From Metallyticus violacea (Eukaryota; Arthropoda; Insecta; Mantodea; Metallyticidae): 64,000 bases of DNA. The translations under genes were made by a program, and so were the position numbers. Where the stretch lies: assembly GCA_030762175.1 (NCBI GenBank), contig CM060831.1, forward strand, positions 74,738,501-74,802,500, in the 5' to 3' direction. Below, in pieces: positions 49,310-59,543 of this stretch (its first letter is position 1; each line of letters starts with the position of its first letter). Below the pieces are notes generated by a model, which saw only the letters and a program-made list of their open reading frames with translations, ran no database searches and was not told the origin of the DNA.

Positions 49310-49911
49310 AGTAATCTCAATCGCGTGCTATCGAAGACACAAAAGAATTAGCTGTTGTAGTGAAGTGAGAGAATCTGTGTAATCTGATACAACGCCAGTA
49401 AATCGAGATATCGCTAGCTCAGATCATAGAAACGTAGTTGTTTGTAACCCTGACAGTGAAAATTATATTCTACAGTGTGAGGTTCCGAGAAAACAAATGG
49501 TCATTTAATTAAATCACAAGTTTGAGGCGCGAGTGAAGTAGGAAACTGTGTCCGATAAAAGTAATAGCGTGAAAAATCTGATCTCATTACTTACCGGTGG
49601 CTCCGTCAGTCAGGAATCACGATCAAAGTGCTGAATAAATGGCAAGAGTAGCATATCTATGTATTTCATTCAACAGCTCCCAACCAAAGTCCTTTTCTCC
49701 CTTGGTTGAATCCAAAAACAGTTCCAAAGATAGTCTGAGAGTACCACCACACCTGTATGATGATTACGACTTTGAGCTAGCTGTGGCATCTCGGAAGATT
49801 CTGTCTTCTGTCTTCTGTCAGCGGGGAATATATCACACCATTTCGTTAATTCACCGCCATTTCAATACAAACCAACGACTATTAAAAGCAACTAATAAAT
49901 CTCAAAAATAA
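49310..49911 (+). other. Putative transcript downstream of HSE promoter
   Basis: If the promoter works, a leader of about 330 bases precedes an ATG at 49639 opening a 90-codon frame (MARVAYLCISFNSS, then PPHLYDDYDFELAVASRKIL), ending at 49911. I recognise no Hsp70, small Hsp or other chaperone signature in any frame. It may be a non-coding heat-inducible RNA, a first exon whose continuation is spliced from elsewhere, or the leftover promoter of a lost hsp gene. A weak start context (T at -3) argues against confident translation. Confidence 0.25.
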
Positions 49912-50481
49912 ATAAGACGCTCACAAAACCGCCGCAAAGCCTATAAAGTTATCCTGGAATTTCTGTTAAGGCTTGTTCTTGTATTTTAAATGCCTCTTTT
50001 CTTTAGATTTGCTCTTCAAATGCATTCTTTGGAAGAGAAGTAAAGCTGTGGCACAAATTTTATAACGTTCTGCTTTTCAAATGCTTGAATATTTATTATA
50101 AGTTCATTTCTATAGAGAACATTTCGTACAAAATAAAACCATTTTATTTGTAAATAGAACTACATCATCTGCAAACTTTAAATATGTGAATCTGTAAACA
50201 TATTAATGCTGAACTTTGTCCCCAGCTTAGTTTTTTTTTTTAAAGCTTCTAATAAGCTTTGAAACGTTTTGGAGCTTCGAATACCCTTTTAACACGCTTC
50301 CCTGCAGTTTAGAGGTTTCTATTTACCTAACAGTAGTTACCTGAGATATGATTCCTTGTAAAATGGTCAAGATATAGATGTAGACCTAGCGCACGATATC
50401 TCTACACTCAGTCCACGTCATACAGCCGGAGACAGTTTCCCTACCACCTGATATGGCGGCATTATCTCTTCAGACAACATC
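49912..50481. other. AT-rich gap, nothing recognised
   Basis: AT-rich with a T-run near 50230 and no motif. Confidence 0.5.
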
Positions 50482-50490
50482 CGGAACATT

Positions 50491-50790
50491 TTTTTTTTTT
50501 GATTGGTTTATTTATGGACGCTCTTTAACATCTCAGGTCATTAGCGTCCCATTCAATTCAGGTCCTGAAACGGCCGACACATTTTGCTCAGAGGCCTCTC
50601 TTTCAGGCTTGAGGTTCTTTTTCGTGCCGTAAATGTACGACACGGGACCCACGGCTTTACTTTCCTTCCGAAGGAAGCCATTACTTAGGATTTTTACGCC
50701 CCGAAAAAATCCATCGGTCCTGGTCGAACTCCAACCCACGATCTTGGGTTTAGAAGGCAAATATGGTAACCACTACACCACCAGGACCGG
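50491..50790 (-). repeat. SINE1 copy E, full length, with TSD
   Basis: Minus strand, from CCGGTCCTGGTGGTGTAGTGG at 50790 to a T-rich (minus: A-rich) end at 50491. The B box is altered (GTTGGAGTTCGACC on the minus strand). The likely target duplication is CGGAACATT (50482-50490) and CGGAACGTT (50794-50802), one mismatch. Confidence 0.92.
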
Positions 50791-50802
50791 CTACGGAACG
50801 TT

Positions 50803-52405
50803 ATGTAAACTAAACTACACACTGCATTCTATTGAACTACTTGGTTCCCTGTTATTTTAAATATATCTAACATAAATTAAAGATGGACACTTTCACTTTC
50901 ATTTATTGCCACGCGCGTACATTTCTCACACAAGATATAACTAATGTTTGCTTAAAAAAGATTGCTACTACAAAAGAAGGTTACACGCAAGCGCAGAATG
51001 TTCTATCTCTATCACTGAACAACTTTCTCTTACCCATAATAACGGACTCCAAGTGCAAAGTTATCTTGGGGAAGCTCTACACATATGCTCGGGCTCCACT
51101 GTTTTAGTACCCTGATATGACATTTTTTCTTATAATTGAAGAAGAATTTATAGATGCTTGACCTTAACCTGCAGTTTTTATTGCATCTTTGGTGTCTTTG
51201 TTTATAGAATGATTTTACCTCTTTTTCACCTATTTAGTATCATCTTCGTGTCTTAGTTTCAGACATAATTTGTGGATGTAGTTCTGTTCTGGAGATTTAA
51301 ACTCTTCAATGGCTAAATGAATTATTATGCCAAGTTTTATAATATTTTTGACATCAGAAACATGTTATAAAATGAAAACACACACCTTTATATTGTACTA
51401 AGCATTGAATCTTGGTTATTCTTGGGTTATTCTTAATATTTCGTCACCTACAGCACAAACAATGTCGTGAAATTCCCGTTAACAACGAGGCTGCAAACAT
51501 TATAACGGAAAGCATACACCAAATCACCTCAGATCAGGATATTTAATCCTTCCGGTCCACACCACCTCACCTCAATCGACAGAATTAGCCGCTTCATTGC
51601 TTCCCGGTAGGTACCAGAAATTAATTACGCGGATCTAATGATGCAGTTCTGAAATTGCACATGACTTTACCGCCTGCAATTAGTAGAAGAGATAAAAACA
51701 AACGCTGCTACGGAAATGCGAATGGTGAAGCGAAAATATCGTATCTGAACTAGAAAAACAGATTTAACGTTGAGGATTTATAAGGTCAATCTAATTTGTA
51801 AACGCAAAACGACCCATAGAGAAAAAGTTACCTCGATTATTGAATTAAAAAAAAAAAAAAAAAAACAATTGAAGCGCCAGAACAAAAATCGCTTTCACGC
51901 AATTTTCCACGGGACATAAAGCCTAGTGAAATCATACAGTCAGATAATTTTCATTTAAACCAGACAACAAGGTAAATGGAGTTCTATGTAGAAAGTTTCC
52001 GGCATGCAGCTCGCTCTCACGTTGCAATGATCAAACTGAACAGTAGAAAAAAATGAAAAACGATCAGCGAGCCCATAAATAAAGCAGAATGCTGTCGCAG
52101 CGTCAGCTTCCCCACAACATGGAAACTCAACAGCAAACAGTAAATACACTTCTTTTCATCGCAAGGTCTTTTAAAAATAAATAATGACACGAATAGCGAG
52201 TTATTAATACAACCGTGCGGAGAATCAGAGATACAACATTTGAATCCAAAGAATGATAACGAAGCATTATTGTCAAGGACTAAACGGCTTAAATGACTAA
52301 GAAATTATAATTGTTGAGTGTTTCAATTGAAGTCTTGAGTTCTTCAACGGAATAAGTCAGTGAACAATAACTGTGAGAAAATAAAAAAGTTAATACGGCG
52401 AAACA
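50803..52405. other. Gap, nothing recognised, poly-A run
   Basis: Includes a 19-base A run at 51847-51865. Small frames at 50883-51107 (plus) and 52149-51955 (minus) have no recognised motif. Confidence 0.5.
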
Positions 52406-53278
52406 TATACCGAGGGTGCCAAAAATGAATACACACTTTCACAGTAAATATCTATTTAATATACTTTAAGGTTGGACCGAAAAAACACAGTAATGTGAAG
52501 TATGATGTTCTGTAAACAGATGTAACTCACATACATTATGATAGCGTTGCTACGTGACAGGCAAATCAACAATGAACAAATGAAGCCGAGATTATCGTAT
52601 GATGTTATGTAAGCAGATGTGACCCACATTACGTAATACTAGCGTTGCTACAACAAAATGGAGCCAAGATTATCGTTTGAATAGCGGAAAGCAATTTTGA
52701 AGTGATATTGAAAAACCGAGAGTGTTGTTGAAGTTCAAAGTTAATGGAGACGTGTGTACAGAACAGAACCGCCAACGCGAGTGACAATTGCACGCATTCT
52801 AAACAAATTTGAGACTTGTGGTACCATATGCGATGTTCACAAGGGCAGACCTGGAAGACCTCGCACAGCAACAAGCCCCCCGCGCTGGATTCAAGGCACT
52901 GGATAGGACGAAGAGTTCCGATTGAGTTTCCATCGCGTTCTCCGGATCTAACTCCTTTGGGCTTCTCCCTATGGGAAACTCTTAAGGATGTTGTATACCG
53001 TAGAAAACCAGCTACACTGACAGCACTTCGGAAAGAAATTGAAACGGCATGAGCTGCAATCGCTGATGACACATTCGCAAACTTTGCTGAATTACTAGTT
53101 AAAAGTACTCAGAAATGTATCGATGCCGATTTTGGGCATTTAGAGCAACCGTTGTAACTGTAAAAGTCTAAGATGATTAGTACTCATCATTTTCTGTTTG
53201 TGTGAATTCAGTTTTGTTATGTTAAAACAATTTTTTCTTTGCTTGAAGTGTGTATACATTTTTGCCCCCCTTTGTATA
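52406..53278 (+). mobile_element. Deleted IS630-type transposon with TIRs (lineage G)
   Basis: About 870 bp with good inverted ends: CAAAAATGAATACACACTT at 52420-52438 mirrors AAGTGTGTATACATTTTTG at 53246-53264, and TATAC/GTATA close the ends at 52406 and 53278. N-terminal domain pieces at 52660-52860 read ILNKFETCGTICDVHKGRPG and RPRTATS, the GRPGRPRT linker of insect DUF4817-type transposases. A deletion of the central domain then joins directly to RWIGRRVPIEFPSRSPDLTP (about 52899-52958), the third-Asp block. The catalytic residue itself is changed: TPLGFSLWETL where TPLD is expected. The tail KDVVYRRKPATLTALRKEIE is well preserved. It could only move with a transposase supplied in trans. 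Confidence 0.88.
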
Positions 53279-53351
53279 TTAACTCCTTTTTTTTTTTTTT
53301 TTTGTAAACTTGAATTAAAATGCAGTTTTACATACACTTAATTAAAAACAG

Positions 53352-53393
<42 letters not shown>
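53352..53393. repeat. (ATT)n microsatellite
   Basis: Fourteen trinucleotide units. Confidence 0.95.
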
Positions 53394-53394
<1 letters not shown>

Positions 53395-53764
53395 GAGATT
53401 ACACAAACTAGACAGTATTGACTCTTTGTTATTAAAACAGACATTATGAAAATTAAGTGTAAAAAACTTAAAGACCCAAGGTATTTTGTTAACATGAACT
53501 ATTACTGAACAGAAAACAAACAATGTATGTGTACATAAAAATTCAACTATATATTAATTGGTAGTAAATTAGCAATTGCCTGAATCTTCAGGTGTTGGCC
53601 TATTTACATGACTTCGAACTCAAAAGGTGATAGGACTAGTTTGTTTTTAACGTTACCTTGTCAACATGGTGACTGATGAGGGATAACGTATATGTTATAA
53701 ATAATGACAGAATTTAGCACATGTTTGAGAGCCGTTTATTGCTTAAAGTTGTAAAAAAGCGTTC
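53394..53764. other. AT-rich gap, nothing recognised
   Basis: AT-rich spacer between a microsatellite and a mariner relic. Confidence 0.5.
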
Positions 53765-54345
53765 AACATGGCGAAACACGGTTTTCGTGTATTGATTAAT
53801 CATTGCATTTTGAAAGTGTCAACGCCTGCAGAAATTGAGACGAAACTGGACAAACATTAGGGCAAATTTGTACCTTCGTGTAGAGGTAGAGGTATAGCGA
53901 TGCAGACTTTTCCTGACGTCCTGTGGAGGTAATTATTCTCGAAATGACATGGAAGCTGTGCATGTAGAAGTGAGCACTTCTGAAGATCGGGTGCATAAAA
54001 TTTTGCAAATGAAAAAGTCATTGATAAGTTCGGTGATGCTTTTTCTAACAATTGACCAGATAAGGGAACGAATGGATACCTTCGCGCATATAATGCAGCA
54101 GTTTAAACGGAATCCAAGTGAATTTTGGTGATGACATGTGATTGTCGACGAAACGTGGATCTTTCACTACACGCAGTAAACTAAAGAGCGGTATAAATAG
54201 CGGATTGCAACTCACAAAGCGCTCCGAAGAAGGCAATACCCTCAGCAGGAAAGACGATTTGCAATTGTCTTATTTTATAAAGAAAAAGATTTTGTTCCAT
54301 TGTGATACTGCACCATTGTACAAGTCTGCGATTGAGAACTCAAAT
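53765..54345 (+). pseudogene. mariner transposase relic (lineage C)
   Basis: Starts with ATGGCGAAACACGGTTTTCG (53768), reading MAKHGFRVLINHCILKVSTP. Further pieces, in different frames: VEVSTSEDRVHKILQMKK (53955-54018), the HTH to linker junction; LTIDQIRERMDT; QFKRNPSEFW; then VIVDETWIFHYT (about 54132-54168), the first-Asp block; SAPKKA; and KKKILFHCDTAPLYKSAIEN (54285-54344), the second-Asp block, with Asp kept. Most of the segment between the first and second Asp and all of the third-Asp block are absent. VDETWI.HYTPETK and KKK(I/V)LFH.DNA are hallmarks of classical mariner transposases, so this is a lineage distinct from family A. Confidence 0.8.
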
Positions 54346-54359
54346 GTATTTGACTTAAG

Positions 54360-54786
54360 CATAAGCATGGACATGAAAAACTTTTATGATAACACTCAGT
54401 AGGGGCACCTCCAGAAGGAAGGGATGAGATGAGGGAGAGTTCAGAATCCAGAGGCAATGAAGCACGAACTGAATGCTATTCTTAACATTGTTTCCAGATA
54501 GAGAATCCTGAAGACATCGGAGTTCTATCTCTAAAAATTTCGAATTTTCTAAAAGCACTGGACACTGAGGCAGAAACCTTCCAACACCAATCCATATCGC
54601 CCGGTAGTTTCGACTCTACAGCAGAACCTAAGGAATGATATAAGATGAAATGGAGGAGTGGAAAATTCATGGAATTTCCTAAGCGCCCAGGGAAAACCAC
54701 CGGTCAAGATGGCCAGTACAAAGGAATTTGAACCCAAAACTTTCCGAAAGCGAGTTTTAAGTTTCACCGCCTGAGTAGTCCCGCTC
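54360..54786 (-). repeat. tRNA-derived SINE4 copy
   Basis: On the minus strand, 54786 reads GAGCGGGACTACTCAGGCGG (A-box-like D arm), then about 35 bases on GGGTTCAAATTCCTTTGTAC (B box) and TGGCCATCTTGACC. The body appears to run to about 54360. A second, 50-bp match lies at 36471-36521. Open frames of 60-79 codons on the minus strand here are produced by the SINE. No target duplication was found, and the 3' limit is uncertain. Confidence 0.6.
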
Positions 54787-54789
54787 AAA

Positions 54790-55686
54790 AATGCAGATCA
54801 ATATTAGAAACCATAAAAACAATAGTTCTCTACTAGACGTGCTACCTGATAGGAGTTTAGAAACCCAAAGTTTAAATGAAATATATAAAGTCAAAAATAT
54901 AACATAGCGACATAAGCAATAACAAGCTAAAATGTTATGCTAAATGTTCACAGCTTCACGAATAATGTATTCTTACACAAGAATACACTCAAATTATCAT
55001 ATTTCCATAAAAATAAAAAAAGATGTTATAAACCTTCTGTTTGAATCATGAAATTACTTCGTAAAATAAAGAAAACAAAAAAGTAGGAAAAAGTATAAAG
55101 TTGAAATGAATATTATAAAAATAATTGAATATGAAACATTGAAATAATTTCAACAAGTGAAAAGTATGGGGAAAGGAACAATTCCTAAGATGATATTGGG
55201 GTGGAATATTAAGACAGGAGAAGTGAACAATAGATGTACAGTGTTAGGAAATGTATTAACAGAAGAAGAGGCTGAACTCAGCAATTTGTGGAGGAGTAAA
55301 ATTATTTGGAGTTGAAGAAAAACTGCTTATTGTAGAAAATCCTTTAGATATTTATGAATCTAAATAAACAGAGGTAGTTCTTCTAGAAAACAATTAACCT
55401 CTAATTAATATGATACTATTTTAAGATATAAATATAAAACTTTATAGCGGGCTTTCTATTTCAAATAATTAAATCGTTAAATAAGTTACTGTTGTTGAGA
55501 GACGGCGAAATACAAAAATGATTAATGATGTAAAAGAAGTAATTGGTAGCATATGCCTAGAAAGTACATGTGAAATATAACAATATATAACACTTCATTA
55601 TTTATTAGTATTAAGTACATTATTTTATTTATTTGTTTTATTGAGGCAAAACCATATTTCCAATTTATGCTGCCGTGTTGATTAGA
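54790..55686. other. AT-rich gap, nothing recognised
   Basis: Ordinary AT-rich DNA. Confidence 0.55.
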
Positions 55687-55955
55687 CCTCCACGAGTGGC
55701 CGAGGTCGTTTAGACGCAGACTTGTGAGCGGAAGGCCTGGGGTTCGAATCCCGCCAGGATCGTCCTTCCTGACTGAGGTTTTTCCAGGTTTTTCTCAGTC
55801 CTCATAAATGGCAAATGTCGGGGAGGTACCTAAACTTAGGCCTGAAACATTTTATTCCTAAAAAATTAAGGAATATTTTTCCCAATATATTTAATTTCGT
55901 TATCATCAGTGTCAACGCCTGTGGTGCCTCAGTAGTAAAAACGGGCGTTAAAATC
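55687..55955 (+). repeat. SINE2 copy 2, full length
   Basis: Head CCTCCACGAGTGGCCGAGG, B box GGGGTTCGAATCCCGCC intact, hairpin GACTGAGG (55771-55778) with CTCAGTC (55794-55800), and 3' end AAACGGGCGTTAAAATCC. It agrees with copy 1 along its length. No clear target duplication. Confidence 0.92.
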
Positions 55956-56035
55956 CACGTTTCGTAGAAAATATCCAATGGTATTCACCCTTTGTAACGA
56001 ATGTACAAGTAAAGCCGGTGTTTTAGATAACCTAC

Positions 56036-56350
56036 AAGTAAATAAGGGTTGTATCACTAATATTATGCCGTTCACTATCGAGGGCGCATTCTGAGTACGT
56101 GGGAATGTGGTCGCTCAGTTTCTGACATAGCTGATGCAGTAGGCAAATTGGAACAAACCGTGAGCTATTGTATTCACCAGTACCAAGAAGAGGAAAGGAA
56201 GAACTAAAGATCAAGCTCAAGCCCGATGCTCCCCAAAATATAAACAGGAAGCGAGCAATATGTTTTTGGAGGCAAATAAAGGTACACCCATTTTTCCCCC
56301 AGAAAATTCGTCAAGGCGCAGCGTAAACCTTCCAGTAAGCGATCTCTAGC
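56036..56350 (+). pseudogene. Tc1-like transposase N-terminal fragment
   Basis: Across two frames the plus strand gives RAHSEYVGMWS and CGRSVSDIADAV, then EQTVSYCIHQYQEE. This resembles the paired helix-turn-helix DNA-binding region of Tc1-type transposases ('G.I......G.SV..IA........V..I..+(Y/F)...G'). No catalytic domain follows that I can identify. Confidence 0.45.
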
Positions 56351-56403
56351 TCTTAAAGTATCATCTTGCCTCTGGTGTTTAATATCGATGACCTGCCAGA
56401 AAG

Positions 56404-56439
56404 GTGGCTAAAACGGACGTTAAACACTATTCATTCATT
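56404..56439 (+). repeat. 36-bp SINE2 3' remnant with perfect TSD
   Basis: GTGGCTAAAACGGACGTTAA then ACACTATTCATTCATT is the extreme 3' end of SINE2. It is flanked by exact 11-bp duplications CTGCCAGAAAG at 56393-56403 and 56440-56450. This is a severely 5'-truncated retro-insertion and shows that the SINE2 tail is an ATTC repeat. Confidence 0.85.
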
Positions 56440-56450
56440 CTGCCAGAAAG

Positions 56451-57919
56451 CAGGCTCACTTCGCTTTTGAACAGTTACCTCAATAACAGTTTTGGGAGAA
56501 TGTGGCAGATGATCTTCTGGCGCACTAACAATACATTCACGCTGGTGCTATTACTGGAAGTGGTAGCATTAGCGTGGCTTCTTAGGGTTGGATGAGCACG
56601 TCAGATGTGATACCGTAAGTGCAAATGGCTTCCAAGATGACTCCGAGAAATATAATGGAATTATGGAGTATTGAATGTCCGAAAAGGCGTGTGCTCTTTT
56701 ATTCTTGTGAAGAACTGCCTATCATCCATTTCGTTCAGGGCAGTAACGGTGTCCACATTTGTAGAGTTAAGGTGATGAGTGGAGTAATACCCTAAAAGTT
56801 CAACTATGGAGTGTCCCGTAAGATCCCAAAACGTAAGTCCCATACAGAGCATCTGGGATATGATGGTACGAGATTGGGATGAGTGGACGAGCTCAGCTCT
56901 GATACAGATTTGAAGGCGATCTTAGCTTTCTCCAGAAGACTAAATGAAGTCTTGAACATCAGCGGCTGGTGAACTTTACCGCCTTTGAATAAATATTAAG
57001 TTCCATTTTAAAAATCCTTTTCTTTTACTACATTTAAAGCAGTTGTCCATTATATCATTTTCAACACACTTGTCACATAGAGCATTAATTTGTTGCCTTT
57101 TACTTAATATATTGAACGAACTTCCTTTTCTCCAATTAGTTAAGTAATACAACTTTATTTTATATAAATAAATATTTGTATAGATCAAATTACATTTTAA
57201 TGTACACAAACTAATTGGGATCTAATAATGGCATGGTCAATACACGAAAATATTTATGAGTAGCAATCATCTAAGATGCATTAAATGTCATATTTATAGC
57301 ATGCTTTACATACCTTTGATAAATAACTTCATTTCATTAAATTAGGGGGTTAATTTATCATTAACCATGAGAATTTGTTTTCTGCTAGTTATGATTATTA
57401 ATCATAAAATTATCTTTTTCGGTATTCAAATTTTTTTACATGTTTTCAGCTCAGCACATGTAAAAACTGACAGCTAAACGCATGTGCTAGTGTACCCTTT
57501 AAAGACGATTACTTGGATGGGAATTTAAAACTTTTATTAATATTGATAAAGTAATAACAAGTGCCTACATACCTTCATCTCTTTTTCGCAACAAATATTT
57601 CGACACCTAAGAGTTAAAAACACGCTAAACGCTCACACTAAAATAGCAAATACAGTGAGCGAAATGGTAAAGTAATACATATTTTAAAAGGCCTTCTCTG
57701 AGGTATTCCGTTAAAGCATTCAAAAGTATATATTTTTAAATATGAAAATACACCTGATCAGTATACAAAAGCATTTAGCATTGTAAAACAAACTTACGTG
57801 GGTGATAAATATGTTACACCATTGATAATTAATTTCATACCATGTCCCCACTACTGTTTTTCGTTTTTATTCACATTAATGAATGATCGCAAATATATTC
57901 ATCTTCTTATCCCTTAACT
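56451..57919. other. Gap, nothing recognised
   Basis: The left part (to about 56980) is less AT-rich with frames of 63 codons on each strand but no motif. The right part is AT-rich. Confidence 0.5.
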
Positions 57920-57947
57920 CATATATATGCACACACGCGCGCGCGTA
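57920..57947. repeat. 28-nt alternating purine-pyrimidine run
   Basis: ATATATATGCACACACGCGC followed by GCGCGTA is strictly alternating and runs straight into the truncated left end of mariner copy 5. Such CG/CA runs are the classic Z-DNA-prone sequence. Confidence 0.9.
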
Positions 57948-58157
57948 ATAAGTCCATTAGTTTCCGGCCTAATCATTTTCTAGATATGATAAATACAAAA
58001 ACTATATTTCACTTTTCAATATAGTTAACCTTAATTGCAACACACTCCTCAGATCTTTGAATTAACATTTCAATCCCCCCCCCCAAATAGTAAGAATTCT
58101 TGCCTGCAAAATGGGCATAAATAGCATTCATCACTTCTTCGTCACACTTAAATTTCC

Positions 58158-58646
58158 TTATTCCAAGGTCCTTCTTGAGTTTTTAGAAGAGGAAATAGTC
58201 ACTGGGAGCGAGATCTGACCTGTGGGTGGGTGGTCGATCTCCTTGAAGCCACATTTCTTCACAACTTCCTTTGCAACACGACCTGTGTGCACAGGCGTAT
58301 TGTGAAGCAGGCGCACACCACCACTCCACTTTCCTCGCCTTTTCTCTTTGATGAAAGGACGTAGTCCGTGCAGTAGGTCAGCATAGTACTCCTCATTTAC
58401 TGTGGTATTCCTTTCCTTGAAGTCAATGAAGAGTATTCCTTCACAGTCCCAAAAGGTTGTGGCCATGATCTTCTTGGTTGACTGAGTGACCTTAGCCTTT
58501 ACAGGCAGTGCTTCGCCAGGTTCGCGCCAATCCATTGATTCTCTTTTGGACAAAGGATCATAGTACAGAACCATAGCTTCATCTCCTGTAACAATGGTTT
58601 GCAGAACTTCTCTCTCGTTACCAGAGAGCTCTCGGCAGAGCTCCAA
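58158..58646 (-). pseudogene. mariner transposase DDE domain, longest surviving frame
   Basis: A 162-codon minus-strand frame, the longest protein-like frame in the window outside the simple repeat. It reads NEREVLQTIVTGDEAMVLYY (first catalytic Asp in TGDE), KKIMATTFWDCEGILFIDFK, RNTTVNEEYYADLLHGLRP and RLLHNTPVHTGRVAKE. In the last block the usual HDNAPVH has lost the Asp by a 3-base in-frame deletion. The frame then reads KKCGFKEIDHPPTGQISLPV: a frameshift after HPP destroys the SPDLAPSD block with the third Asp. In better copies the spacing between second and third Asp is 34 residues, the mariner DD34D type. No active enzyme can be made. Confidence 0.9.
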
Positions 58647-59017
58647 GAATACCGGACAACAGAGGACTAGTTGCTGCTTTTAGACTTAGGAAAGAATTCT
58701 AGGCACCCATCTTGCACTAACCTTATTTGCGTATAATTTCTCCTTCCACAAGAGCGATGTTTTCAGGAGTGAGCACCTCCAAGGGCCGACTGCACGCTCT
58801 TCGTCTTCAATGCTTTGAGGGGGATGATTCCCATATACACCGTCCAATCGCTGATTAATTTCATTTGAAGTAAGTCTTTCTTTTGTAACAGCTCAATAAT
58901 CCAATACTCCAATTTTAACATGCCACAATCTTCTACACATAGCCCTCTTTATGCAAATATATGTGAATAACTGAACACAGCGAAGCGGAAGTTACAGCTG
59001 CAATAATTTACCTAACA

Positions 59018-59318
59018 TATTTTTTTTTTTGATTGATTTATTTATGGAATTTCTTTAACAGCTCAGGTCATCAGAGTCCCATTCAACTCAGGGCGTGAAA
59101 CGGCCGAAAAATTTTGCTCAGAGGCCTCTCTTTCAGGCTTGAGGTTCTTTTTCTTGCCGAAATGTACGACACGGGACCCACGGCTTTACTTCCCTTCCGA
59201 AGGAAGCCATAATTAGGATTTTTACGCCCGAAAAAATCCATCGGTCCTGGCCGGGTTCGAACCCACGATCTTGGGTTTAGGAGGCAAGTATGGTAACCAC
59301 TACACCACCAGGACCGAC
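59018..59318 (-). repeat. SINE1 copy F, inside mariner copy 5
   Basis: Full-length minus-strand copy, head CGGTCCTGGTGGTGTAGTGG at about 59316, B box GGGTTCGAACCCGGCC intact, A-rich 3' end (T-run on plus). The target duplication is TTACCTAACA (59008-59017) and TTACTTAACA (59319-59328). Mariner copy 4 shows the uninterrupted target (ATTTACTTAACAGATAAGG, at about 43556), which proves insertion into the mariner. Confidence 0.95.
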
Positions 59319-59454
59319 TTACTTAACAGGTAAGATAAGACACCAGATAAGGGTTTTGTGAAGGCGATAATCCTTACTGGCAATGCCATTAAATTTATGG
59401 ATCTACTCTCGTGTAAACATAACTTTTAACTTATACTTTCACTAAAAGTATGCA

Positions 59455-59500
<46 letters not shown>

Positions 59501-59543
59501 GTTGTTGTTGTTGTTATTATTATCATCATCGTCATCATCATCA
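59455..59543. repeat. Compound (ATT)n(GTT)n(ATC)n microsatellite
   Basis: About 90 bp of trinucleotide repeats changing register from ATT to GTT to ATC, just outside the mariner right end. Confidence 0.95.

Larger units (their letters stand above)
57946..59415 (-). mobile_element. mariner family A, copy 5, with nested SINE
   Basis: Minus strand. The left end is TAATAAGTCCATTAGTTTCC: the outer bases (CGAGGG in other copies) are altered where the CG repeat abuts. The right end degrades to ATTTATGGATCTACTCTCGT near 59413. Without the SINE (59018-59318 plus duplication) it is about 1.16 kb. The region between 58740 and 58690 is deleted relative to copies 3 and 4 (part of the HTH to linker). HTH pieces are near 58860-58735. 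The catalytic part is the separate entry at 58158-58646. Confidence 0.92.

Noticed and set aside
50533..50860. Two 75-codon frames on opposite strands
   Set aside because: Both are translations of SINE1 copy E.
54275..54788. Overlapping minus-strand frames of 60-79 codons
   Set aside because: They cover the SINE4 repeat and show no conserved protein motif.
56661..56852. Possible continuation of the Tc1-like fragment at 56036
   Set aside because: No catalytic block (DE or HDNA wording) is present in any frame between 56450 and 56980.
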